From Chara braunii (taxonomy: Eukaryota > Streptophyta > Charophyceae > Charales > Characeae), in assembly GCA_003427395.1 (NCBI GenBank), contig BFEA01000011.1, positions 191,802 to 230,723 on the forward strand: DNA of 38,922 nucleotides, in the 5' to 3' direction. Within the stretch, counting starts at the first letter, position 1. Every line of letters begins with the position of its first letter. Positions 29,016 to 38,922 of the stretch are shown here, one piece after another. The position numbers were made by a program, and so were the translations under genes. The notes beneath the pieces were generated by a model. It was not told the origin of the DNA. It saw only the letters and a list, made by a program, of their open reading frames with translations, and made no database searches.

Positions 29016-30906
29016 ATGAGTGGGTCAGACGCCAAGGAGGGTAGAGTTGACAATGCGAGGCTGACACGTTCGAGATCACTTAGGGTCCTGCACGTGTATC
29101 AGGCCCTACGGCCGGGAGATGAAAGACGACTTCGTGCCGAAGTTCGAGCCCGTGCTTATGCAGCAGCGAGGGAAACAGCACTAGCTGCAAGTCAGGCGCT
29201 GGCAGCAGCAAACGCCGCAGCTAGGGAACGGGCAGCAGCAGCAGCCAGCGCAACAGCAATGGCTACCGCGGCAGCATCCTCTGCTGCATCCTCGTCTGGG
29301 ACCCAGTTGGGGATGCCCCCTGGGCCCACGGGTACTTCCGGATCAGTAGGTTCCAGTCAGTCCACAAGTCGAAGGCGGGCTCGCAGTTCAGTCCGTTGAC
29401 CCCACGCGGTAGAGAGCTACTAGAGCTCCAACAAGTCGAAAGGATCCGCACAGGGTTAGAGAGGGAACTAAAGCAAGCTACCGAAAGAGAAAATGAGATT
29501 AGAAATAGAACAGCCAGGCTTGATACGTTAGAGGCAGACAAAGCTGCATTAGAGGAGTTAGATGAATCAGCAATGTCTGACGCAATGAAAGTCTTAAGGT
29601 TCAACATACTGTCACTGCATGCGCATGTGGACAACAGGCTGGATTTCATGCAGAACTCCTTGGACCAAATCTTGGACCTTTTGCAAAGGCCAGGATTACG
29701 GCCAGGATTACGGCCAGGATTACGGCCAGCAGCACAATCGCCATTGCCGTTAACGGCGATGTCAGGCCCCTTTCCGATACAAGATGGCACACAACAAAGT
29801 GTTACGTCTGCAGCAGCCGCACAAACTGTTGCTTCTTCTTCTTCTGGTCCAGCGGCTGGAGCTACATCACAGTCACAACAATATGTTCCACCTCAGGGAC
29901 AGCAGCAAAGTCCATGGTACCCAAAGACCCCGATGAAGCCGCCCCTTGCTTTCTCCCCTGAGAAGAAGGATGAGGAACTCAACACTTGGTTGAGGACGGT
30001 TCCGATGTGGGTAAGGGCAAAGAGGACGTTGCAGGAGGATGAGGTGATTACTGCTGCATCTTACCTTGAGGGTAAGGCAGCCAAATGGCTGGATGGGATA
30101 GTAGCGAAGGCCGGGTTCGGACGACGCATGGTAGATTGGGGTAAAACCCTCACTTTAGAAGAGTTCTCATACATGGTAGAAGCTCGCTGGCATAATCCGC
30201 AGCAGGCACAATTGCCACTGATGCGATGCTCAGACTGGACCAGCGAAGGTACAAGTCTGTCAGAGAGTTGACGTCTACAGTAGAGAACCTCATCGTCGTT
30301 CCCGATATACGCTATGATGACCAGGTCTTATTGACCATGTTTCTGAGATATCTGCCCGAGAATCTCAGGACCTTACTGGCCAGCGAGGCTCACCTCGAGT
30401 ACCATTCCTTTGAGACCTTCTCTAGAAAGGCCTTAGATTTGGAGGCTACTCTAGGAAGTGCTCAACCTACTCCAATAGACGGGAGAAAGAAGAAGAGTCC
30501 ATAGGAGTGGAAAAAGAAGGGTAGTAGATTGATGATGGTTGAGTCCGATGGGAGTCAAACTGGAATCGAAGAACTTACTGACCTGATGGACAATTCAGAG
30601 TACGACGGCGAGGAAATCGTTGAGGGTAGCACCCTCGCCGCAATAGTCAAGGCACAGGCTGGTGGCCGCAGTAAAGGCGGCCATCAAAAGAGTCAAGGGC
30701 AGGCCGCCTCCAATCAGTCCAAAGTAGCGGATTGGGTTACGGCAGGTCTTGATCAGGAAGTGTGGCGGGACCACCGGGTGCGTGGTGCTTGCATTAACTG
30801 TGGTGAATACGGACACACCTAGTATAAGTGCAAGAACGCAAAGGTCACACAGAAGATACCCCCTAAGGGAGGGGTGCCTTCTTCCCAAGTTGGGACCAGT
30901 TCCAGC
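29016..30906 (+). pseudogene. gag: C gag: Ala-rich and coiled-coil N-terminus, capsid core, knuckle with stop
   Basis: MSGSDAKEGRVDNARLTRSR opens an Ala-rich region (29150-29290). After a frame change near 29395 a coiled-coil stretch follows (ERELKQATERENEIRNRT), then three copies of a 12-bp unit (29692-29727; PGLR repeats). The capsid-like core (29940-30450) contains LNTWLRTVPMWVRAKRTLQE and EGKAAKWLDGIVAKAG, with a frame change near 30230. TAG stands near 30502. The zinc knuckle CINCGEYGH...YKC (30790-30831) keeps C, C, H and C but has TAG at 30820-30822 inside. A further stop is at about 30919. H gag is a close relative. Confidence 0.86.
29692..29727 (+). repeat. Three 12-bp units in C gag
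   Basis: AGGATTACGGCC repeated three times, encoding Pro-Gly-Leu-Arg repeats; in frame. Confidence 0.9.
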
Positions 30907-30917
30907 TCGGGAAACAC

Positions 30918-33900
30918 TTGAGGCCGGTGGAAGTTTTAGCTGCTTCTACTCACGGTGAAGTGGGCCAGATACCCTCCCCACTTCATGAGATGGCCATAGC
31001 TAACGACTCTTTAGTCACCCCGCAGACACACCCAGACCAAATCATGCTCTGTACATTGGATGTGTCTGAGGCCTTAGAAGATTTAGAAAGTGAGTGGTCA
31101 AGCAAGGACCCTCGCGAATCTACGGTGGCACTAAGAAGAGGTCCTAGAGAAAAACACTTCGTCGTGGAAGTTGTTGTAGGAGGCAGCAAATGTGGTGCCT
31201 TCGTAGACATCGGCTCCACACAGAATTACATAAGTCGCGACTGTTTGGAAAGGCTGCACCTAGAGGACCGGGTACAACGCCTTAGTAGACCGGTAGCATC
31301 TACTTTGGCCAACAAGGAGCGCATGGTAGTGTCAAACTATGTCAAGGATGTAGTCTGCACCTTCTCCTATGGAGGAGGGGAACTTAATCACAAGATTTCG
31401 TTCCTGGTTAGTGACGACTTACCATTCGACATGCTGTTAGGAATGTACTACTTTGAGGTTGCCAAGCCCCAATTTGACTGGGACAAGAAGGTGCTCAAGC
31501 ATGAGTTGCATGATGGGAGGACAATGAGACTGCCCACGTACAAGGCAAGTAGGTTGTTGGACTCCTACGGGTGCTTGTGTGCATCAGCGTTCTACAACTA
31601 CTATAAACAGAACCAAGAGGAGGGTATGTACCTAGTCTATGTCTCTGAAAAAGGGGAAGCTCTTAAAACACCCCCAAAGATGGAGAACGTCGTTACTAAG
31701 TTCCCTGATTTGTTCGAGGAGCCCACAGGAATCGTAGATAGGGAGATTGTCCACGCCATAGAAATAATTCCAGGGAGTAAAACCCCAAAGGGAAGGATCT
31801 ATAGAATGGCTCCGACCGAGTTGGACGAACTCCGGCGACAACTGAAAGAGCTTACAGAAAAGGGTTGGATACGGCCTAGTACTTCCCCCTTCAGATCACC
31901 AGTGTTATTTGTACCGAAGAAGGGGGGGTCGTTGAGGATGTGCATTGATTATAGAGGCCTCAATGCCATCACTGTGAAGAACGTTGAGCCTCTACCACGC
32001 ATTGACGACCTATTGGATAGGGTGCAGGGATGTAAGTACTATACTAAGATTTAAAATCCGGCTACCATCAGATTGCCATAAGACCTGAGGATCAACACAA
32101 AACTGCGTTTCAGACCAGGTACGGTCTGTACGAGTTTGTGGTGATGCCCTTTGGCCTTTGCAATGCGCCGGGTACATTCCAGCACGCCATGAATAGGATC
32201 TTCCATGATTGCTTGGACAAGTTTGTCATCGTATACCTTGACGATATTCTTGTCTTCAGTAAGTCTGTCGAGGAACCTGCACAGCATTTGGAGATTGTTC
32301 TCTCACTCCTGCGGCAGCACAAGTACAAGGTCAACTTAGAGAAATGCGAGTTTGAACGCACTAAGATCTTGTATTTGGGTCATGAACTATCCGCGGGAGG
32401 GATTAGGCCGGAAGATGCGAAGGTGGCTAGCATAAGGGACTCGCCACGACTTCAGACAGTGAATGAGGTCAGATCTTTCTTAGGGATGTGCGGCTACTAT
32501 AGGAACTTTGTGAAAAACTATTCCACGGTCGCCTCTCCTTTGACTGATCTCACTCGACTTGATACGTCGTGGGACTGGAATGATGAGTGCGAGGCTGCTT
32601 TCAAACGATTGAAGCATGCACTCATGAATCATGAGGTTCTCATGGTGCCCGATCCTCATAAGCCATTCATTGTAACCACTGATGCAAGCCAATATGGCAG
32701 TGGCGCAGCGCTAGCTCATCAGGATGGGAAAAAGTTGAGGCCAATTGAGTACATGAGTAAGAAAATGCCATCTAAGAAACTTATGAAAGGGAATTGTATG
32801 CCCTCTACAAGGCATTGGTCCATTGGAGGAGACACTTCCTGTTGGGACGGTTTTTCTATCTGAGAACTGACCCTCAGACCCTCAAATGGATCAAGACTCA
32901 ACCTGCTCTATCTGATGCACTCAAGCGCTGGATTGAAGTTATAGATCAGTATGACTTCAAGCTGGAGCATCTGAAGGGGGAGTATAATAAGGTTGCAGAT
33001 GCGCTGTCACGGAGGGCAGACTATCTAGGAGCGTTAGTTTCTGAATTCGGCATATCAGAAGAAATCACTCGATCGTTGGTGGAAGCCTATCAGGAAGACC
33101 CTGTCACGATGGACATCATCCACAAACTGTAGGCTAAATACAAGGCCACAGAAGATGAGTTTGTGATGGTGGATGGGTTAATCTTTCAGGAAAGGTTGGT
33201 AATAATAGATTAGTAATTCCAGCTAGGGAGAATTTGCGCAGTTTGTTTTTAGGAGAATGTCATGATGCAATGGGACATTTTGGCTACAAAAAGACAAGTG
33301 CTAATCTGGTACAACGATTTTGGTGGCCCGGTATGCTAGAGGATGCAAAGATGTATGTGCAGACTTGCCAGGTCTGTCAGCGAGACAAGCCAAGAACTCA
33401 AGCACCGCTTTGGTTGCTGAAGCCCTTGCCCATCCCCGTTGGACCAGGACAGTATCTCCATGGATTTCATGGACACCCTGGTCACCAGCACGGGTGGCAA
33501 GAGGCATATCTTTGTTATCATAGACAGGTTTACCAAGTTCGCTAGACTGATTGCCATGACAGAGACTGCGAGGACTGAGCACGTCATCAAGTTGTTTTTG
33601 GACAACTGGGTGCGTGATTTTGGACTGCCAAAGTCAATCATTAGTGACAGAGATGTCCGTTTTACAAGTGAGTTGTGGAAGAAGACTGCTGAGCAAATGG
33701 GCAGTCAACTTCAGATGACTTCTGGGAATCATCCTGAAGCCAATGGACAGGCCAAACAAATGAACAGAGTTGTGCAACATTTGCTGAGGCACTACAAGCC
33801 CATCCAGGATGACTGGAAAGTACAACAACGATGTACACAACAATACCGGCGTCAGTCCTAACCAGCTGCACTTGGGATGGAAGCCTAGATCGGTGCTGGA

Positions 33901-34518
33901 CTTCCTCCTGCCTGAAAACCGACCCTCTGCAACTCCGTGCACACTTGAGTATGGTGTGCACTATGAGAAGTTGCTGCAGCAAGTTGTCGAGCACATCAAG
34001 AAATCTCAACAAACAATGATTGCTTCTGAGAACAAACATCGTCGACAATCGACATTTGAGGTAGGGGAACGTGTCTGGGTCAAGGCTAGTGAGCTAGGAC
34101 AGGAATTCGAAATCTCTCGTAAACTACTGCCACAATATTTCGGTCCCTTGGAAGTCTTGGACGTAGTTGGGGATGACTTGGATGGTCCTTCCTATGTTAT
34201 CCGAATCCCTGGTCACCTGCGCACTTACCCTGTGTTTCACGCCTTAAAGCTTGCACCTTTCGCTGAGATAGAACAATTTCCTTCACGGAGATCAATGCTG
34301 CCCCCAACCATGGATGGCCACGTGGACATCAACGACATTTTGGAACATAGACACATGTCTGACCTCCAAAACCCAAGGGAGAATACAGAGTCAAATTCAA
34401 GCATCACACAGATCCGAAAGAAGATCGACGGTTCACCAGAGAGGAACTGATTGAAACAGCACCTCAGGTGGTGGCGGAATATGAAAGACAGCTAAAAGGG
34501 AAGGCACCTGCGAAGTAA
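30918..34518 (+). pseudogene. pol: C pol: protease, RT, RNase H, integrase, chromodomain-like tail; broken
   Basis: The protease reads FVDIGSTQNYIS (D-I-G at 31206-31214; Ile for Ser/Thr). RT fingers (KGWIRPSTSPFRSPVLFVPK) are intact to 32054, where a 4-bp loss near 32050 shifts the frame and removes the motif A Asp. RT resumes at 32138 with VIVYLDDILVFS (YLDD 32234-32245). RNase H: TTDASQYGSG, a shift near 32790, LRTDPQ (His to Pro), VADALSRR. TAG at 33130 and one near 33210. Integrase zinc domain HDAMGHFG, CQVC intact; shift near 33440; SMDFMD, SDRDVRF, HPEANGQ present; shift near 33810. A shift near 34365 splits the tail, where the chromodomain Trp is Arg (DRRF). Stop 34516-34518. Confidence 0.88.
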
Positions 34519-34542
34519 GTATCTCAGCGGACTTTCGAAGCT

Positions 34543-34555
34543 AAGGGGGATGGAA
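34543..34555 (+). other. C polypurine tract
   Basis: AAGGGGGATGGAA directly before the 3' LTR start TGTGAGG; one T interrupts the purines. Confidence 0.75.
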
Positions 34556-35639
34556 TGTGAGGATTGAGCCCTCAACGGGGCCTTGCCGACATGCATATGT
34601 TCTGGGCATAGGCCCCCAGCAAGCCTCGTGCTTGCCCTAGGTGAAGGCGGTCCAAAATATCCACAAGGGGCCTTCATTCAACATTTTCCAAACTGGGTAT
34701 CAGACAGTTGTCGCACGCCAGCTGGTTGAAGTGCATCGTGAGCCTCCAACTCCTGCAGAGGCAGTTGAGCCCAGGGCCGGGGTTGGTTGAGCCCTGGGCG
34801 ACAGACTGGGAGGCCGACACATCACACATTGGTCCCTGGCCTTTGGAAAAGCAGTATTTCGTCGTAGAGGCCGAGGAAGCCAATGGGAAACCGGTACGGG
34901 GTCTGAATCTGAACAACCGCCCTAGCATAAGGGGCGCAACTGTATTACCTGGGCCCCATCTGCATTGGGCCGGGGTATAGGTACTAGGGCCCAGGCGCAG
35001 GCTCAATCAAGGTAGACCGCCCACACGCAACACTGGCATATAGGCAGAGCGGGCGAGTGGGCAGGGATCTTGGCCATTGCGAGCAAGGCCGGCACGCTGT
35101 TGCATTGCGAGTGTGTTGCGCTGCGCTAGGCTAAGAGAAGGCAGGCTGGCGCTAAGCGGTAGGGCGCAGCCTGGATGCACGGCGTTGGCAGCCATAGCCA
35201 GTCTCCATGAGAGCGCTAGAGGAGGTGAGGGCGAAGGTGGTTCTTTGGGAGGTGAAGGGCGTTGTGTGGGATAACAAGGGAGAGTGAGGGACAAAAAAGA
35301 GTGACGTACCTGGTGGAAGAGTAGGTCAAGTCGTCTGGTTGCTTCCATGACTGTAGTTGTCTGGTCGTCAAGTCGTCTGGTTGCTTCCATGACTGTAGTT
35401 GTAGGATAGGCGGTAGAGTAGATAGAGCGCCTGGCGCCATTCAAGAGAAAGGGCTACTTCGGGTTATGTTGTTGGTGTTTCCCGATTGGGCTTGGACATT
35501 GACTCACGACTTTTGTTGCACCGTTCTCAAATGAATGGTTACTTGGTTCCAATGTGTTATCTGCCCTTGCTTTGACTACTTGCACTTCAGTGTGATTTGC
35601 AATTGGGATTTTTGTGCTTCCACATTCATGTTCCTTGCA
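34556..35639 (+). repeat. C 3' LTR
   Basis: Starts TGTGAGG, ends CCTTGCA, directly followed by CCAA. It differs from the 5' LTR by scattered substitutions, by a tandem duplication of about 48 bp (35328-35400, CGTCTGGTTGCTTCCATGAC twice) and by 67 extra bases at its end (35573-35639). Confidence 0.87.
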
Positions 35640-36415
35640 CCAATATGACATTATTAATTATTATAGTTCTACCAAAAAGGGATGAATGTTTATCCTTCCA
35701 CAAATCAAGTTTCAACCTTGCTTGTTGTAGAATCCCTTCATTAGTAGAGGTGGGTTTACCTGAGACTCACAGAGATACTCCTAGAACTCTGACTGATTCG
35801 TGATGAGGGACCCACTTAATGTGGGGAAGTTCGGGGGGTCTCACACCTTGATGATGGATCCACCATCCAAGAGCTTTATTTCCCCAATTGACCTTCATAT
35901 CAGAGAGTTTACAGAAATTTTCCATTACTCTTTTGATGGCTTCTAAATTTTCATGTGAAGCATCAACCATAAGAGAGAGGTCATCAACAAAAAGAGAGCA
36001 AACTGGGACTGTGTCCTCAGGAATAGAGGCGACCTGGATATGCCTAATATCTTTGTGATGTCTTATGTTAGCTGCTAGGGCTTCCATAATAATCACAACG
36101 AGAAGAGGTGCAATGGGATCACCTTGCCTTACTGATCTCTGAAGTATGATGGGGGTGCCACATTTCCATTGACCATTACCCTTGTTGTGGCATTCCTGTG
36201 CAAGATATTGATCAATCTCCTGAAGCGTGGCCCAAAATTAAACTTCTCCAGTCATTTATCTAAGAAAAAACAGTCCACATGATCATAGGCTTTCTAAAAG
36301 TCAATAAAGATGAATGCGGGGTTATACTTAGACTGTCGAGAGAGCTTGATGAGCTCATTAATGAGCAAAATATTGTCATGGATATTTCTTCCTTGGATTG
36401 CTGACTAGACAAAGT
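35640..36415 (-). mobile_element. L1-type LINE, 5' remnant (RT part)
   Basis: Continuation of 24426-26734 beyond element C. 5'-truncated inside the RT, as is common for LINEs. It joins D leader sequence at about 36415, next to a 16-bp repeat (36400-36415 and 36435-36450). Confidence 0.82.
35640..36415 (-). pseudogene. LINE reverse transcriptase fragment
   Basis: On the minus strand: SAIQGRNIHDNILLINELI, then NPAFIFIDF-stop-KAYDHVD (RT motif A region with its Asp), SVRQGDPIAPLL, and the catalytic box CSLFVDDLSLMVDA, where FVDD replaces the more usual FADD/YADD. KVNWGNKALGWW and SSLFGRTIIINNVIL lead to the C insertion point. At least three stops (one before SAIQGR, one in motif A, one after FFLDK) and a shift near 36200 mark it as dead. 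The 36096-35767 part is open. Confidence 0.85.
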
Positions 36416-36815
36416 AAGACTGAGACTGGGTGCCGCTGACTAGACAAAGTTGGACGGCCTACTTGCTCACATGCCTCCGGACAAACGTAGAAACTCTCGA
36501 AAGGCCACTTCCGGACCTTCCGAAAGTTTGCGCACTTGACGGATTGTAGCAGCTACGACCTTGACCTTTTAGAACTACAACAACTATGACCCCTATGCAA
36601 GTATAACCCCTACTTCGACAGGTCTATGGTTCAAGACCCGACAACTACTTTGACCTACGACAGACAACTTTCAACTACTAACACACAGGTCACGAGTTCA
36701 AGACACAGCGTCGACTTGATACTATACACAAGTAGGGCAAGGGCATGGGAGGTAAGGTCTGGGGATCGAGCCTTGGGATCCGCATCTGTGACTGCAAAAG
36801 GTGAAAATCATTTCA
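36416..36815 (-). other. D leader part 3 and LTR start
   Basis: Diverged reverse complement of A 7483 to about 7925: GCAGCTACGACCTTGACC matches the tandem-unit region, GATCGAGCC and the end GGTGAAAATCATTTCA match the A start TGAAACGGTATTCACC. So the D 5' end (TGAAA on the minus strand) is at 36815. No gene. Confidence 0.7.
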
Positions 36816-38922
36816 ATGCATCTCCACAGTAATTTATTTTTATTTTTGATTATTTAGTTGTACGGACTTGGTAACAATTGACAGACAACTGCAAATCGAA
36901 TAGACCATTCCTTGCGGCATTGCATTCTATTTTAGAATAATCTAAAAATAGAAATAGAGTTACCTTTAGGACCTGACATTGATTGCTGGTTACCACTAAA
37001 CTACTTTTCTCAAGGCTGACCGAACGAGTTGACTATTATTACTCGGTTGGGTGTCATGCTGAGGTAGGATTTAGTGTGGATTCCACTTTAGATCACACAC
37101 CACTGAGGCTCATGAGTGAAGCGGTTAGTAGTGAGGAGGAGGAACGATTAGTAGAAGATCTTAAGAGTTACCCTCGGAACTGCTCTCAGGCGACTGATCA
37201 CTTTCCGGGAGTTAGGTCCAGGACAGGAAAGGCGGCTGCGAAGGGAAGTCGGGGTGGCATTACGAAGGTCTAGGGCAGCAGCAGCCAGCGCTGAGGCCGC
37301 AATGGCTACCGCCTCTACCATGTCATAGTCCTTGTCTCAGGCCTGTTCATCAAGTGTTAGTCAGGGTGTCTCTCAGGGTCCTGTTAGTCAATCTGTTGGA
37401 TCGCAAGTCAGCCAGGAGTCTCCTCTCACACCAAAGGATTATGAGATCCTCCAAGCGGAAGCCCTTCATGATGGGTTGTGGCAGCAATTGAGAGATGCAG
37501 CATTGAGAAGAGAAAAAGCAATACTGNGAAAAGCTAGACTAGAAACTAAAAGTTAGGAAGACTAGAAGCACTGGGCGGGTCAACATTGGATCGTGCGATG
37601 CAATCGCTGTGTCGCTCGCTTCTTTGCGTGGCAGAAACGCAGGTTGTCCAGTAGGAAGTGCTGGCTGAACTAGTGGTGGGCCAGAACCGAATTTTGGCTG
37701 CACTGCAGGCTCCTCGCCCAATGATGAGGCAGCCTCAATATTTTGTAGCTCCCCCTTCGGTTGCGGGTCCCTCCGTGACGCCCTCGGCGGTAGGGCCCTC
37801 TTTTTCCCCTATGTTTGGCATGCCTCCTTCAGGTGGATTAGCAACAGTTAGTCGTCTGGTTCGTAACACTCCTCCCATACCATCAATGACGGTGGCAGCT
37901 ATAGTCCCATCGTTAGGGCAGGCAGAGGTTAGCGTGCAGCAACATGTCTCAGTGGTTATGCAGCCAGTGCAGCAATCACCGGGGCCAATCCAACCCATGT
38001 AGTGGGTGGCCAAGATTCCCTTGCTGAGCCCTAAACCTTTGTCGGGCAACAAGAAAAAGGATAAGGACCTGGACACCTGGGCGAGGATTGTGTCTACCTA
38101 TGTGAAGCACAAGCTCACAAGGCCGGAGCAGGAAGTTATAGTCGCTGCTTCCTTTTTAAAGGGCTTTGCAACACGATGATTGAATGATCTAGTGCAGCAA
38201 CAGGGCTATGGTCAAAACTTTGATGCCTGGGCCTGGGCCCAGGCATTGGAGGACTTTGTACGGACTGTGTACAATAGGTGGCATGACCCTCAACGGCCTC
38301 AGAAGGCCATTGAGGCACTGTTCATTCTAGGTTCCAAACGGTATCGAACAGTGCGTGAAGTCACAGACCTCGTAGAACGTTTGATCGTGGTGCCTGGTGT
38401 GCGATATGACCCTCGGTTACTCCTCACAACTTATCTGAGATGTCTGCGTACAGATGTAAAGAATAAGTTGGTGGACGAGGCCTTCATCGATGTGCATAAC
38501 TTCGCTCCCTTCGGCAAGAAAGCCTTAGATATAGAGGCTAAACTTGGGACCGCCCATCAAGGATCCGCATATGGTAGGAAGAAGAAACTTCCTCAAGATT
38601 GGAGGAAGAAGGGCAATCTCATGTTTGTCGACCACGATGGTCAGGCAAGTGAGATCGACGATTGCCCTGACTATGGGGAAGATACAGAGCAAGATTGGGC
38701 TAGCGAGACTTCGGAAGGGGGAGTCGTAGCGCCCATCAAAGAAAAGGCTAGAGGGACCAGGAAGCAGAAGCTAGGCCGGTCCAAGGGTCAAGGCGACCAA
38801 GGAACACCCGCATGGGTAAAACTTGGTTTAGATTACGAGGTGTGGAGGGACCGAGTAGCTAGGGGCACGTGTCTTAACTGTGGCAACTAAGGCCATATGT
38901 CTAGAACGTGGCGAGGCAAAAA
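36816..38922 (+). mobile_element. Element H: leader and gag of a chromovirus related to B and C, open at the window end
   Basis: From 36816 the leader matches the C leader from about 28700 (AATTT, TTTTATTTTTGATTA, GACAGAC). Gag follows and resembles C gag. The upstream leader and LTR are missing here; they may have been left of D before its insertion. Confidence 0.78.
37113..38922 (+). pseudogene. gag: H gag (partial, broken)
   Basis: MSEAVSSEEEERLVEDLKSY starts an acidic region that has no close match in C; a short stretch at 37270-37325 matches the C Ala-rich segment. Next come VSQESPLTPKDYEILQAE, a Pro/Val/Ser-rich linker (37660-38000) and the capsid core: KDKDLDTWARIVSTYVKHKL, FDAWAWAQALEDFVRTVYNR, RYRTVREVTDLVERLIVVPG. 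The knuckle CLNCGN-stop-GHMSRTW (38870-38911) has TAA at 38888-38890 and Trp in place of the last Cys. Other breaks: TAG 37272, stop near 37555, TAG 38000-38002, TGA near 38178. One N at 37527. Confidence 0.83.

Larger units (their letters stand above)
26735..35639 (+). mobile_element. Element C: chromovirus-like Ty3/Gypsy element inserted in the LINE
   Basis: Two long direct LTRs (26735-27736 and 34556-35639), primer site, leader, gag, pol and polypurine tract. CCAA stands directly before the 5' LTR (26731-26734) and directly after the 3' LTR (35640-35643); joining the LINE there restores the protein order INNVIL then ASIWYKS, so this is a true insertion. The 5' LTR lacks the last 67 bases of the 3' LTR. 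Gag and pol carry stops and shifts, so the copy is inactive. B and H belong to the same group. Confidence 0.92.

Overview
The window looks like transposable-element sequence from a plant-lineage (streptophyte) nuclear genome. I see no host gene, rRNA, tRNA or CRISPR array. Most of it is Ty3/Gypsy LTR retrotransposons: gag with a CCHC knuckle, then protease, reverse transcriptase, RNase H and integrase, in three cases ending in a chromodomain-like tail. One L1-type LINE is also present. The initiator-tRNA-Met-like primer sites, chromodomain-type integrase ends and a plant-like LINE C-terminus (RT zinc-binding domain) point to the green lineage. The protein style reminds me of the charophyte alga Chara braunii, but that is from memory and unverified. 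Several N bases suggest a draft assembly.

Layout. 1-6086 (-): element E, a Ty3/Gypsy copy whose 3' part leaves the window; its LTR is at 5360-6086. 6087-6663: spacer. 6664-7482 (+): element F, a related LTR, primer site and leader fragment facing the other way, so E and F form a long palindrome. 7483-14116 (+): element A, a nearly full-length but broken chromovirus, followed by a second copy of its leader (to about 14486). About 14487-18551 (+): element B, a 5'-truncated chromovirus with its 3' LTR. 18600-18677: a perfect hairpin. 18746-36815 (-): element D, a relative of A, split by later insertions.

Inside D: an LTR fragment X (23023-24371, -) and an L1-like LINE (24426-36415, -). The LINE is itself split by element C (26735-35639, +), which has two LTRs and an apparent CCAA target duplication. 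36816-38922 (+): element H, the leader and gag of a relative of B and C, running off the window.

The order of events can be read from the nesting: H (or its parent) first, D into the leader of H, LINE and X into the leader of D, C into the LINE. All coding units carry stops, frameshifts or lost catalytic residues; the longest clean stretch is the RNase H/integrase part of E (1 to about 1290). The most interesting non-coding signals are a leader block of about 90 bp with similar folding potential shared by A, C and D, a paired-hairpin motif behind the primer site of E and F, arrays of TGACGT and GTCAA motifs in two leaders, and an isolated 33-bp perfect hairpin.
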